Shown: positions 21,800 through 34,179 of the stretch, in pieces
Layout: each line of letters starts with the position of its first letter
Numbering within the stretch: the stretch's first letter is position 1
Origin: Epiperipatus broadwayi
Lineage: Eukaryota > Onychophora > Udeonychophora > Euonychophora > Peripatidae
Length of the DNA: 64,000 nucleotides
Assembly (NCBI GenBank): GCA_028023455.1
Contig: JAQFVV010000043.1
Coordinates: 3,597,483 to 3,661,482, forward strand
Direction: 5' to 3'
Translations under genes and position numbers: made by a program
The notes under the pieces: model-generated
Told to the model about the DNA's origin: nothing
Seen by the model: the letters and a program-made list of their open reading frames with translations, nothing else
The model's database searches: none

Positions 21800-21990
21800 A
21801 TCTTAAATTGGATTCCAAGAGATTTTAAAAGACCCAGAAAGAGAGCACATGTGAGATGGATGGATGAAATAAGGAAGTGTGCTGGAATGATGTGGACAAG
21901 AGTAGTTAGAGATCAGAAAAGATGGATTGTACTTGGAGAGACTTTCATCCTGTAGTGGGTCAGTAATAATTGAAAGTGATGATGATGATA
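21800..21990 (+). pseudogene. RTE-type LINE 3' end, C-terminal coding remnant
   Basis: One frame reads 'IPRDFKRPRKRAHVRWMDEI' then 'RKCAGMMWTRVVRDQKRWIV' and 'LGETFIL', a stop, then 'WVSNN'. This is the conserved C-terminus of RTE-like LINEs (RPRGRP..RW.DDI ... W.R.A.DR..W..LGEAY.QQW). The stop replaces the first residue of the QW block. It is followed by a GATGATGATGA tail typical of RTE 3' ends. Confidence 0.8.
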
Positions 21991-21999
21991 ACATCTATA

Positions 22000-22600
22000 T
22001 ATATAACATCAATATAAATCACAACAAATATATATATAATAAATCATAATAATGTGTAGCTTTAAAACATTTTATACTTAAATTATAGAAGAATGCGTTC
22101 ATGGACTGAAATGTAATTCTTATTAGCTGCATACAAACTTAAAATGAATAAATTAATTCCTACAATTTACTATTATATATTATTTCTCATTCCATTTAGT
22201 CTCATATGTTATTTCCTATTCAATGTTATTCGCATCTTTATTTTTCATATTAACTTGTTGATGATTAAGCAAATTATTTTTTTTATTAGTAAAAATAACT
22301 TCTTTTATCCTTCTTTTCTTATTAGCTCTTCTCTTCCTGTAACATTTTTACTTTATCCAAAGTAAATACAAACTGTCTATTATATTTCAGTTTGTGGTCA
22401 TTAAACATAAAAGATGACTGAGCAATTATTTGTTTTATGTAATTCGAGTCTCACATAAAATAATTGTTATGCTTTTTAAATCTCTTTTTCAGTGAACACG
22501 GAGATCTACCACTGTATAATATTTCACAAAAACAATATATATTATTTTATTACCATATAATGCAAAAGATAATAATAAAGGATTATTCTAAGGATTATAA
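22000..22600. other. AT-rich, no feature recognised
   Basis: Short hydrophobic chance frame at 22144-22365; nothing recognised. Confidence 0.5.
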
Positions 22601-22610
22601 CATTGTATAT

Positions 22611-22762
22611 AATATTTACCGAGGCTGTAACCTCGAGAATATGCGTGTAAAATGCGATAGTAGGGACCTCTACAGGTGTTTAACCACAAGCTTACTCCTG
22701 TAGAGGTCCCTACTATCGGATTTTACATGCATATTCTCGAGGTTACAGCCTCGGTAAATATT
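22611..22762. repeat. Near-perfect 66-bp-arm hairpin
   Basis: Arms 22611-22676 and 22697-22762 are complementary over 66 bp with only two differences (one becomes a G-U pair, one is G-G), around a 20-nt loop. It is richer in GC than its surroundings (GAGGCTGTAACCTCGAG, AGTAGGGACCTCTACAGG). A 15-bp string AACATTGTATATAAT occurs at about 22598-22612 and again near 22831-22845, possibly a target-site duplication of a somewhat larger insert. It could be a young MITE, an inverted-dimer retroposon or a hairpin RNA precursor. Confidence 0.85.
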
Positions 22763-22764
22763 AC

Positions 22765-23895
22765 TTACGTAATCAATGTGCGTTTAATAAATTTATAATT
22801 ACACCTTTAAATTATTGTAATAGATTTCTAACATTGTATATAATGTGTCATACAATACAATTTAGTCTACTTAATGATCCTAAAGATAGGATTAATAAAA
22901 AAGTAATATAATATGTAATGACATTTACTGTTTATATTTCTATATGGAATGTAATAAATGTATTAAGTGCGATTATATGAAACTTTAGAGAAGTTGGTTA
23001 TTTGTATAAATTAAATACGGCTTAGTGCTTTCAAGAACTTGTGGCGTTCTTATATTAATGCCATAAGTTTGAGAAAGCGATAAGGCGTAATAAGACTATT
23101 TTGAGGTATTTTCATATTTTCCATATTCCGTTAATCATTTTTGTCAATGAAAAACTATCATCAATTAACATGATTATATACCAATACAATTTTATTTCTA
23201 GTATCAGAATTTGTATTTATTTCTGAAAAAATGTATTTATTTTTGTTTTAAATTATAATTCTGAAATTGGGTGGGGGTATTTACTAAACCGTAATTTCAT
23301 ACATTTTGTAATAATTGATTTCTCATGGTGTTATTTTCAGTAGTCAAGAGTTTAGAATTTAATGAAATTGAAGTTGTGTGTTTTATCATTGATAGTACTG
23401 GGGAAAGATTTAAATTTTGAATTCAATTATCAGTTTTTGAGATTGTAATTGTGAAAATTGAAAAGTGCATTTAATTATACTAATGTTGTTTATTAATATT
23501 AATTTCAGAGAGTATATTAATTTTTAACATATATCTATAAATAATTGCAATTGTTTCAAACTGCTATCATATATTTCTGTTTTAATAAAAAGCGACTGAT
23601 TTTATTTATTGAAAATGGTCAATGGAGAAGGAAAATTAAGTACCCTATTTGTCTTTTATGCTAATCACACATTGATGAACTTCATCATTGGCTGACACGG
23701 AGATTTAAAGAACATTAATTAATATATGATAAAGTTTAAAAATAATGCATAAACATATTTTTTAATTTAATGACCTGAACTGAAATATAATGGACACCTT
23801 TTATTTAATTTGGATAAAAAAAAAATTACATAAAAAAATGAATAATAAGAAAATAAAAAATATTTTTTATTAATAGAGAAATTTGCTTAGTCAAT
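22765..23895. other. AT-rich, no feature recognised
   Basis: No coding or repeat homology found. It precedes the family A/PLE block, so it may include unrecognised PLE sequence. Confidence 0.4.
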
Positions 23896-23904
23896 ATGAA
23901 ATTA

Positions 23905-24440
23905 TAAGGGACTTGAATTCGAACTTTCGATCTCCCTACATGTATCCAATTTATCTTATACAACTAATACACATAACCACATACATGTGAAAAAGATAAA
24001 TGATCTCCAATATAATACTTTGTGCTGAACCTACAATCATCAATTAGTTCAGATCACCATCTCCAACCTATATATACAATCAGTGCTCAGTTTTTATTAA
24101 GATAGCAAATCTTTAAACAAGGGCTTTGAGTATTTCATCCTCAGATTTGCAGAGAAATGGATGGCTGATGAGTTGTAGAATGGAGAATATTGAAGCTTGT
24201 CCATTAAAGTTTAAAGATTTGCTATTTTAATATAAACTGAGTACTGATTGTATATATGTATTGGAGATGATTAGCTGGACCAACTGATGGGTGTGGGTTC
24301 ACCACAAAATATGTATAATGGAGATCATTTATATTTTTCACATGTATGTGGTCATGTGTATCAGTTGAATACGATAAATGAAATAGATGTAGGGAGATTG
24401 AAAGTTTGAGTTCAAGTCCTTTATATTCACATGAAATGTA
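23905..24440. repeat. Family A inverted pair upstream of PLE
   Basis: A minus-strand unit (B-box region 23912-23930, hammerhead region 23995-24060) is followed by a plus-strand unit (hammerhead from 24284, B-box-like GAGTTCAAGTCC at 24409). Both ribozymes are mutated: the minus copy has AUUGAUGA and CAAA; the plus copy has CUGAUGG and AAAA. The plus-strand unit ends about 20-40 bp before the PLE reading frame and lies on the same strand. Confidence 0.75.
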
Positions 24441-24460
24441 GTACGTGAAAGTATATATAT

Positions 24461-25228
24461 ATGACTCTTAAACCAATAGCAAAAAGAGGATATATTCCAT
24501 ATAAATCAAAAGTACCAATGTCACATAAAATGGCAGGTTTGAAGTCCTTTTTATTTAGAAATGATAACCTTTGTAAATATGCATCAGATAAAACTAAAAA
24601 TATTGAAGTTTATTGTAATGAGTTGTTAAACGTTGGATACAATTATGATTGTGTATATTATACTATTAAAAATTTTACTTCTAAATATAAAAATATTAAT
24701 AATAATGTTAATTATTCTGATAAAAAGTTGTGGATATCAATACCATATATATCGAATCAACAGGCAAGTTTCATTAAGAATATTTATAAAGGGATATGCG
24801 ATATAGCATTTTATGCACCACCTACATTAAATAAATTAATAAACAATTCAAAAGATAAAACTTTATTGACAAATAAAAATTGTATCATTTACAAATGGAC
24901 ATGTAGGTGTGGTAGTGAATATATAGGTGAATCGAGATGCACATTGGAAAAAAGAACAAAAGAGCACATATTATTGTTTAAAAGGGTTCAAAATATGAAA
25001 CAAAATTTTAAAAATAGTGAGAATTTATCAGCTTCTGTTTTTTATGACCATAAGAAATCATGTATATATGGCTTTGATTTTGATTATAACAATGTAAAAA
25101 TATTGGAAACTGAAAGAAATAACAATAAAAGAAAAATTAAAGAGGCGATGTTAATATATAAATACAAGCAAAATTTAATTAATCGGCAAGCAGCAAACAT
25201 TAAGATAACAGAATTATGGGAAAGTTGA
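24461..25228 (+). mobile_element. Penelope-like element, RT C-terminus and GIY-YIG endonuclease
   Basis: An open 255-codon frame encodes the C-terminal part of a PLE polyprotein. The first 130 or so residues fit the region after the RT palm and the linker. From about residue 142 comes the endonuclease: 'CIIYKWTCRCGSEYIGESR' holds the GIY (here IIY) and YIG motifs with a C-R-C pair between, followed by 'TLEKRTKEH' with the helix Arg and 'ETERNNNKRKIKEAML' with the catalytic Glu. It ends 'AANIKITELWES'. The start Met at 24461 is only the first ATG in the open stretch; the true element would extend upstream through RT, so this is a 5'-truncated copy (family proteins are much longer). It has no internal stop, so it is younger than the 1857-2126 copy. 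It probably supplied nicking and reverse transcription in trans when full-length. Confidence 0.9.
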
Positions 25229-25234
25229 CATTTT

Positions 25235-26145
25235 AAATGTGATAGTTGACAAAGCTACAAGGTAGTGAAAGCACTTCTAAGTTATAGTTATACATATAAT
25301 TTTTATTGACTTTTAATTACTGTATTTTCAAATATTTATTTATAGAGTTACGTATATTATTTTGAAGAAATACAGACATCGATTTGTAATATATATATAT
25401 ATTCATTTTAACTTTATATGGAGGTGATTGTGTCAGTAATTGAAACTAAAACTATGCTTCACAATTTAGTTATTATTAAGTATTTAAAAGTGAATATTAT
25501 TGTGATATACATATATTAGTATGTGTTTATAATAAAAAGTTTATACATTAATTGATAAGTTTATATAATAATGGACCATACAAAATTCAAAGGTTTCTTA
25601 ATAACACTTTCCCCTGTTCAGATAATTATCAGCATAAACATCATTTGCTTCAATGTATATACAGGTATAAGCAATTTGGATTACATTACTGCATTTACAT
25701 AGAAATATATTAAGATTTAAAAATAAGATTATAATTAAAGTTTCAGTTGCATAACCATTATATAATCATGCACGTTCATACAAAGATTCAATTCAGACAG
25801 AAAGATATATCTGAGCTTGGCAGAATACCTTTTCTTTATAGAGACAATAATTTCCTTTTATGATTAACTTATCGTTTATATTTTATTTTTAAAGGATAAA
25901 AGTTATTGCTTTAAATGATTGTGATTTATCATTGCAAAAACGGTACTAGTCTATGGTGTTGAATAGAGTGTTTTGAACTCTAGAATAGTGAATAAAGTGG
26001 ACTGTATACTTCAACAAAATACATTTTATAAAGCCAGAATTATTTATATTATGTCATGATAATACTTGGTTATAATTAAGATATATTTAAGATTTAGCAG
26101 TAATAGAGAATGGTAAATATACTTCTGTTCTTAGTTAAAAAATTC
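25235..26145. other. AT-rich, includes presumed PLE 3' flank
   Basis: The first 100-200 bases may be PLE 3' UTR but do not match the 3' side of the other PLE fragment. Nothing else recognised. Confidence 0.4.
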
Positions 26146-26163
26146 TTAAATATTATATAACTA

Positions 26164-26280
26164 ATGTCAAGCGTTGTTAGCCGAGAGGTCAGTGTAGCTG
26201 CCTTGCAAGCAAACAGTTGCTTGCAGACAATTGTTGCGGGTTTACCTCCCGGCAGATACTATGACATATGGAGAAAAAAA
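26164..26280 (+). repeat. tRNA-Gly-type SINE, long-arm subfamily
   Basis: Head near GCGTTGTTAGCCGAGAGG, extra arm AAACAGTTGCTTGCAGAC, tail ATACTATGACATATGG and A-run. Target-site duplication TATTATATAACTA at 26151-26163 and 26281-26293. Confidence 0.9.
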
Positions 26281-26299
26281 TATTATATAACTATCCTTG

Positions 26300-26720
26300 C
26301 CTTCAAGTAATGCCTATAAAGCACTTGTAAAAAATATAATTTAAAGAAGAAGTTTGTTTTCTTATAAGAAAACTCTAGCCTTTGAAGAGAACTTGCGATG
26401 ATCCACATTAGCTACTATTAATTATAAAAGATGGAGCAATTCTATTGTATTAATGATGCTGCAGTAATAGTATTTAATTCAGTTTCTGATTAGATAAATG
26501 AAAAAGTTTTATATTTTAAACATGTAACAGAGAGAAAGAAGTTACTGTTTACTAGAGATGTGAATTGTGTATGCAGCCATATAAATTTTAGCTATAGCAA
26601 TTACTGCATAAAGCAACTTTAGTGAGGATAGGAGTAGAAGAGTTTGTGTAAATAAATATTCAAATGCTTAATGTTTAGTGTTTTCTTATGTAATGTAATA
26701 ACAATAAATTAGATATACAA
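26300..26720. other. AT-rich, no feature recognised
   Basis: No repeat or coding homology seen. Confidence 0.5.
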
Positions 26721-26736
26721 TGAACATTATATTGAT

Positions 26737-27010
26737 AAACAAGGCAAAGCTCTCCATACAGTAGTACCACCCTGTGCCAACCAGAGAAATCAATGGATGC
26801 CAGAAGGCTTGTGCATAAAATCCCTATCTAGTGCCTACTCATCCAATATCCCCAGACTAGTTGGCAGCACAGGGTGGCACTACTGATTACTCTGGTTGGC
26901 ACAGGGTGGCACTACTGATTACTCTGGTTGGCACAGGGTGGCACTACTGTATAGAGAGTTTTGCCTTGTTTATTAACAATTATGTGCCAGTATAAGAGAT
27001 AGTGATCATG
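26737..27010. mobile_element. Family C foldback without ribozyme, 16-bp target duplication
   Basis: Exact 16-bp duplication TGAACATTATATTGAT at 26721-26736 and 27011-27026. The left arm is CTCCATACAGTAGTACCACC through CCAGACTAG; then three tandem copies of a 32-bp piece (GGCACAGGGTGGCACTACTG...) lead into the right arm and the GTGATCATG terminus. The hammerhead segment was lost at the palindrome centre, which is where deletions recur in this family. Confidence 0.85.
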
Positions 27011-27466
27011 TGAACATTATATTGATTGATACGATAGAAAACAGCTCCAAATAGCTAAGATTGATTATTTAAACCTGTATTTTCCATGAGAACAGATTCT
27101 GAAAATATCTAATGGTTATTCAGTAATCATTAATTGATATCAGCTGATTAATGATCATGATATTATTAAATGCTTCTAGACCATGATAAGCTTCTATTAA
27201 ACTACATGTTTTTGATCCATTTAGCATTAAATTAAAATTATTTTTGTGTTATCGCCATCTACCAACAATAACTTGAAACAATGATGTAAAGATAATATTG
27301 TAAACTAATTAGCATCAATGCTAATTTCTTGATATAAATTTTAAATAATAATTGAGATAAATGTATTCAGCAATGATAAAAAAGTAAATGAAAAAGAAAT
27401 CGCACAAAATATTATTTTATATAAATAAATTGGATTTTAGTAATATATTATATCAAATAAGGCAGA

Positions 27467-28135
27467 GGTACTGAAAACCCACAGCAAGCTATATGTACAC
27501 TAACTGTCAGTAAGCGTAAAATGTGGAATGAGCTCATCTACACGTTAGCGTTGATCGTATATAAGCATACCATTTACTGCCATATTTACATGTAGAACGT
27601 GATTTATATATATATCAACGTAATTTCAAGACAACTATAAGCTATTCTTAACTCAATATAACTAATCAGAGAGAAAGGCTAAGCTTTATATTTAACAAAC
27701 TTTTAATATTAAGTTAATCTTCAGTTACTAGATGTAAATATTACCTTTTCCCCCAATTCTAATATAGGTGAAATAATGTTGATGCACTGAAAAACCCCAG
27801 TGAGCTATATATAAACTAACTATCAGTAAATGTAAAATGAGTCCACCTACACTTTCACATTGCTCGTATGTAAGTACATTTTTTTTCTCATGTGTCATAG
27901 CATCAGCCGGGAAGTGAACCCGCCAACCCGGGACAATTGCTTGTAAAGCAGCTATCGCTGACCTTTCGACCACCAATACTGACATTCTTACATGCAGAGC
28001 ACAATTTATATATACTAACGTAATTTCAAGACAACTATAGGCTATTCTGGAATTACTATAATTAATCAGAGGAAAAGGCCACACCTCATATTTAACCCCC
28101 TCTTAACATTAAATTAATCTTCAGTTAATAAACAT
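27467..28135. repeat. Tandem duplication, about 316-bp period, second copy split by a SINE
   Basis: Copy 1 (27467-27740) and copy 2 (27780-28135) share AGCTATAT.TA.ACTAACT.TCAGTAA, GTAATTTCAAGACAACTATA and TTAATCTTCAGTTA in order. Copy 2 carries a SINE that copy 1 lacks. The divergence suggests the duplication is old. Confidence 0.8.
27882..27982 (-). repeat. tRNA-Gly-type SINE inside the duplicated unit
   Basis: Minus-strand SINE with tail GATGCTATGACACATGAG plus poly(A). The head is truncated or mutated (GTATTGGTGGTCGAAAGG). Target-site duplication is unclear, at most ACATT. Confidence 0.8.
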
Positions 28136-28295
28136 ATATTTCATTTTCAGTACAGTTAGAATGACATTACATAATAAAATCAATGCATTGACATTTAATT
28201 CAATAATAAAATAATTCATAGACATCAGTGCAATAAATGCCAATTTCATTAAGCTGGCATCATTATGCCATTGTAGTTTATGCTTTGCATAATTT

Positions 28296-28410
28296 AGCAC
28301 AGCAGTAGAGTATAAAACTCTGGAGTGCAAAGTTCAGATTGATTTCAGTTCTGGCATTTCCTGCATTTGACCTTCTTGTGAACTTCCGAACAATAAAGAC
28401 ATTCAATTAG
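28296..28410 (+). repeat. Second SINE family, copy 1
   Basis: Head CACAGCAGTAGAGTATAAAA looks like a tRNA-gene A-box region. The 3' end TCCGAACAATAAAGACATTCA matches copies at 39565-39664 and 57407-57526, which end (C)AAGCAATAAAGTCATTCA and GAGCAATAAAGCCAT. All three are on the plus strand. Likely a tRNA-derived SINE sharing a LINE 3' end. Confidence 0.55.
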
Positions 28411-28629
28411 TATTATCATAATTTATAAAGCATCAAGCTGCAGTATTAGGTAATGAAAAATCATATAGATTTATGTCTTAACTATTCACCTATGTTAGTG
28501 CAGCTTAATAACAGCCTCAAACAATACATAAGGAATGAGCATAATTTGTATTTTAACATTATTTCCCGCAATCGTTTAAAATTGTAAATGCATATTGAAT
28601 ATGTCAACATTTTATTGCAAAAAATTATA

Positions 28630-28685
28630 TTTTTTCCCATGTGTCATAGCATCAGCTGGGGAGCAAAACCACAAACCCGGGACAA
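28630..28685 (-). repeat. tRNA-Gly-type SINE, 5'-truncated
   Basis: Tail and T-arm part only (ATGTGTCATAGCATCAGC ... CCCGGGACAA on the plus strand). The head is missing. Confidence 0.75.
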
Positions 28686-28699
28686 TAATTACGATGATA

Positions 28700-29015
28700 A
28701 AAACAAATTCATATTCTACAAGAATTTTCTTCAGAATTTAATTTGTCATTTGATTCTGTTTCAAAAGCATTGAATGCATCTATCTAATGTTTTGCTTGAG
28801 TTATTTTGAATATAGTTGCGTTCTTTTTATAGTGATATTCTCAGATTTCACATAGTGTGATTGGAAGTGTTATTCAGTTGTCTGCATCCGCTGTGTAAAA
28901 TATTATTTAGCAAATTCTATAAACTTAATTTAATAACATTTTATAGATTTGTTCATCTTTGTTGAGTAAGATTTAATATTCCTATCAATGGCAGCACTTT
29001 TATTTAATGTTATAC
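28700..29015. other. AT-rich, no feature recognised
   Basis: Nothing recognised. Confidence 0.5.
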
Positions 29016-29017
<2 letters not shown>

Positions 29018-29065
<48 letters not shown>

Positions 29066-29087
29066 ATATAATATATATATATATATT
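29018..29087. repeat. (TA)n microsatellite
   Basis: Two runs of TA dinucleotides with a short interruption, directly followed by TGTAACG as at 10613. Confidence 0.9.
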
Positions 29088-32000
29088 GTAACGATATAAT
29101 ATTATATTCTGCCCTTGTAATTATGCATCCTCACTTCCAGATAATATATGGTATAAAATAAAACGGGTTCTATCGCAGTTAATAACTAATAACTAAAATA
29201 TTCAGTACTAAAATTAAAAATGTTTCACTAGCTCAAATTTACAATACGAATAAAGTTCAGTTTATAAAAATAAAATTAAATAAATATTTAATTTTTTCAT
29301 GAGACTTGAAGTGAAAATACAGTTGACAAGATAGATTACATTGAGCCAATATCCTACAGGATACTACCTCAATGGCATAAGAACACTATCCCCCCTTATT
29401 ACTATTTCAAATAACAAACTCATGGTATTCTTACGACTTTAATAACTTCTACTCACAAAGATTAAACTAATAATTAAATTTTAATCTTCTATTTAATAAT
29501 AATCTAGCTCAATAAAATAATCTCAGGTTCATAAAGTTTATTCTAAGTTAATAAAAATACGGTAGTAAAATATGAGAAGGGATTTTATGTCATAATCTAC
29601 TACACTTAAACTAATAATAATAAATAACAATAATAATATTCTTCATGTAATGATATAATAAATACGTGGTAGCATTTTAATAATCTGACAAACAAAATAT
29701 GTGTGGCAACTGATAGCATATAATTTAATATAATATTGTGATAACTGATTTATGACCAATAATAATGTAAGATTATGATTATCTAATTATAATGAATACC
29801 AACAAAACATTTAAAATTCTTAAAATAATTCTTTATTTATCTTTTGTGCAAAACTATTTATTTGTTTCAGTTATTATGCATATATCGTGTTTTCATGCAG
29901 CGATGTGGAGAAATAAATAACTCTGACACAAAATTTTTTAAATAACAAAATTTAACAAAGTTTATTACTAACAATAAATAACTAAACAATTTATTTACAT
30001 TATTTACAGTGGATATCCTTAACCCTTTTTATTTTACAGTTTGATCTACCTGGTTATAAAAAATAATTTATATTTCAATTATATTTTATTTAGATTTGGG
30101 ACAAAATTAAAAAAAAAAATGTTACTATTTGATTTCTCACTATTGTTAACTTATTACAAATAAATTTCTCTACTTTATCAGCAACAGCATTTTATCTCTA
30201 ATATTATTAAACTATCTTATTTTAGAAAATTCATACTTAGAAAAACATTCCACAGGAAAACAAAATTTTATAATGAGTATGGACTTCTCAAAATATAAAA
30301 ATTTCATCTTGCAAAGTCAAAGATGTTACACAAAATATTATCCAAAATTAAGTACTAGATTTTAAATATTTATCACACAATGTTTACTAATCATAATATA
30401 TTCTTCTTTAAGCCTTACTTTAGTATGATATAAGTTTAATCATTAATAAATTTCTGTTAATTAATAAACAAAATATACTATGCATATTGTTTACATAATC
30501 TACTTTGTACTATTGTATTCTAAAATATGCAATACTTATTTTCTCTTAAAAATAATAATAATACTAAAGCATTTAAAATTATTATCACTTTAAAAATATC
30601 TTTGTTTAGATACCTTATTTAAAAAAAAAATTTATATTTCATTTCCGAAATAAAATTCAAAATATATTTTATGATTCTTTTCTTTCCCTAGGACACTTTG
30701 GATCTTCAATTTTAAGTTATAACATTCTGCTCCTTATAAGCAACTAAACTAATCTTATACAAAAAAAAACGATAGCACAACCTTAGTTCTAAATTATTTA
30801 TCATTTCTTTTAAAATATCTTACTAAACGATGCAGTTACATGAAATAAAGATAGCGAAAACAGATGCATAGGATTAAGGAAGAAAGCTAGAGTATTATTC
30901 TTAACATATCTCAAAATCATGGTACAGTGCGAAGAGGTAGGACATTTATCTGCCTAATATCCTCTAGTATAGGGACGATGTTAAAGCTATTTCTTCAGCT
31001 TTATTAGAACATCAAATATTTAAAGTAATATAAACACTGTCCAAATAAAATGTGTATCAGTCATAGGGCTATGTTAACTATGCTGATAACCACATAAAGA
31101 CTAAATATTATTTCCATTCCTTATAACATCCTATTTTTTAAAAAATACATCATCTTGGTTTCCTGTTCACTAAGTACTTCCAAGCCACTATCTCAACATT
31201 ATTTCTCAAGATTTTTCTACATCTTACATCGATAAAATAACTATCTGCATTTACAAAACAATAAATAAAATTCCTTAATAGTTAAACAATCTTACTATCC
31301 CATAAGAAAAGTCTGTCCACTTCATCATTCTATATGTTTAATCATATACAATCTACTTAGACAATATTTAAATATCCCATATCATAAAATTTTTAAAAGA
31401 ATCACATAATTATTTATTATGTTGGATTATATCACTAATAAAAAATAAAATAAAAAAATTGTCGTATGTATATTTTCAAATCAATCCTATCTCATAATGT
31501 TTTTTTAAAATGTTGTATAAAATGCGTTACATATAATTTAAAAAAAAACTTTTACACTTCATTCTTCCAATTTATGGATGATCTAAAGAAAACAAAAATA
31601 TACATTATAAAATTATTAATAGTTATTATTATTACCAATAACCTTTATCTAGTCATCGTGTTCAGTAGGCTTCCTTTGTCCACTTGAGCATTGCAGATAT
31701 ATAAAAAAAATTCACACCCATACACTTTATATTAAAATATTTTTAGCTAAATTATTAGATTGTTATATTATAAAATTTTAATATTAATAAATTAATGTTT
31801 TTATGTTTTTCCTAATCTTATATAAAAAAATTAGATTTAAACTAGGTTAACAAAATAAAAAGAATCAAAACTATAGTTACATATTTTCTTGACGATAGTT
31901 CCTGATAAGTCCAAAATGCTTATTATTTTCTCTAGAGTTTTCCAAAAATGTTCTCCTCCAAGCGTTAAAGTTTAAAATAAAATAATTATTAATCCATTTA

Positions 32001-34055
32001 ATAAAATTTATAGAAAATAATCCTTGGTTTTAGTATTTAGGACGATAATTATTAAATCATAATATTAATTAATCCCATGAAGCTTTTTAATCTTCTCTAC
32101 CAATATTCTCTGTGTATCCGATGCATCAATCCATCTAATTTAACTTTAAAATATTCGATAAACTTTTAAGTACTATTTATATTTCCATGGATCCATCTTT
32201 TTATTCATCTATGTGTTCACTTTTTATCTATGCTTCCTTCTTGATACATTTAAACTTTCGTTTGGTATTTTTTTTTATAAATCTCTTTTAAAATAAAAAC
32301 TTCAAATACTTTTGAACAAATCTTTTCCAAGTACATTTTAAATAATTCGAAGAACGGATATTTTAATATCAAAACGCTTCTATAACATATTCTCCTGGGT
32401 TCTTTATTCAACTCTGCACTCGAAAATATTTTTTAAAAAAATGTTACCTTTAAAAAGGATATAACATTTTATTCCTTTGAATATCATACTATATAAAATA
32501 ATTCATGCAATATATAATTATCTTATTACCATTTAAAAATAAATCTTGAATAAACTCATGCATAATAATGCGTCTCCAATTTTTTCTTTAGACTCCGTAT
32601 AATGTCCGAGCTGTGGTTTTTATGTACCAGAACAGTTCTTCAGTTAAATATTAATAAAACTGTATCAATAAATATTTCAAATATTTTTTCAGCATTACAA
32701 TTTCTATCCATTTTATTTTGTAGTATATCCATTTTTTACTGCGTGGTTTAGGTTAAACTTTTTAGATAAAATACGACTGGTAAGCAACTTTTTAAAAAAA
32801 TTAGAAAATCATATTAAATGAAATTATTAAAATATTTTTAGTTTATACTCTCTTTTGCAAAAAACATATTTTTAAAATTATCAATTAGTTTTTTTTTCAG
32901 ATAAAGTTATAAGAAAGTACTAAAAAATTGACTAAATAAAAGATTTTTAAAATACTATCTTTTGATAGTTATAATTTACCTCTCTCCGGTTTCAATACAT
33001 TTTTAATCTCCCGCTATAACTTAGTTACAACGATATTTATCGTCTGTAAAAATACCTATTCTTATTGGTCAATTCTTACCCCAACTTGAAAACAAATTTA
33101 CAGATTTTCAATTTATAGCAGAATTATATTTGAAAAAAAAAAATGATGACGCAATAAACCCAAAACATTATTTAAAATATTACTTTTAAATAAATTATTA
33201 TTTTATTAAAACTATTTAAACATTTAAAATAACTTTTAAAATAACCTTAAATAACCTATTTCATTTATCTATTTAATTTATCTATTTTTATTTAAATAAA
33301 ATATTTAATTTTTATTATATCTGTATTCGTCTTTATTACATTACTTAAACATTACATATGATAGTTAACTTCATGTTTAATACTATTTACTTTTATGATA
33401 GGCAACAATTCTATCCAATTCTATAATATAACTTTTAAAATATTTTAAACTTTGTTATTAATTCAAACAAGCAGTGTGTGTGATAGTATACATTAAAGGT
33501 CACGTGATTATAACTTTGACAGATGATTTTTAATCTATTTCTCTGCCTAGACTAATAAAATTGATACACTTATTATATTATATAAAATAATTATAAAAAA
33601 TTTGGAAGAATAATTTAGAAAATATAGAACTAGATATAATTTTCACCATCATAAAGTTTATTTTAAAATATACTATATTAATTTTTGCTTATTAAATATG
33701 ATAATAAATTTAAACATAGCATTTATTAACTATAAGTTTTTAAACTATTAAAATCGAATTTATTAAATATACTTTTAATTATTTATAGCTGTGTTATTTA
33801 ATATGGCCAGCTTTTACAACCATATGAAACAATATTTAAAGCTTTATATAACTATTTTTAAATGATTTTATATACTACGTATTCTCTTTAGCTTCAAATT
33901 GTACTTTAAAGATATAATTGACTTAATATAATTAATGTATTAAAAGAACATATTCTAAATTTAAAATTTTTTAGTAATTGACTGTTATGAATTATTACTG
34001 ACCTATAGAAAAGGGCACAATATATATATGTAAAATTAAGAGCGTGCTAATATAA
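29088..34055. other. Very AT-rich tract, almost featureless
   Basis: No coding homology on either strand. The TGTAACG start after (TA)n repeats the junction at 10613. A segment at 29916-29975 resembles 34998-35055 (AATAACTC, GACACA, TTTTAAATAA, AACAAA, TTTATTA in order), suggesting a decayed dispersed element, possibly LTR-type. Nothing more can be supported. Confidence 0.45.
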
Positions 34056-34057
34056 TC

Positions 34058-34175
34058 ATTAGAAAACAGTTAACACTTAGATGATCCTAATATAGATAAC
34101 AATCAACAAATTTCAAACTGTTGTCAAGGCAACCTCCTTTGAACAATAAAGGTGGAATCTCATCTTTATTTATGA
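34058..34175 (+). repeat. Interspersed repeat with microsatellite tail, copy 2
   Basis: Partner of 19590-19696; ends AACAATAAAGGTGGAATCTC without an expanded tetranucleotide array. Confidence 0.6.
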
Positions 34176-34179
34176 TCCA

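Noticed and set aside
22611-22762. CRISPR-like or bacterial terminator structure
   Set aside because: A single hairpin without repeated spacers, in an animal-type repeat landscape; no bacterial context.
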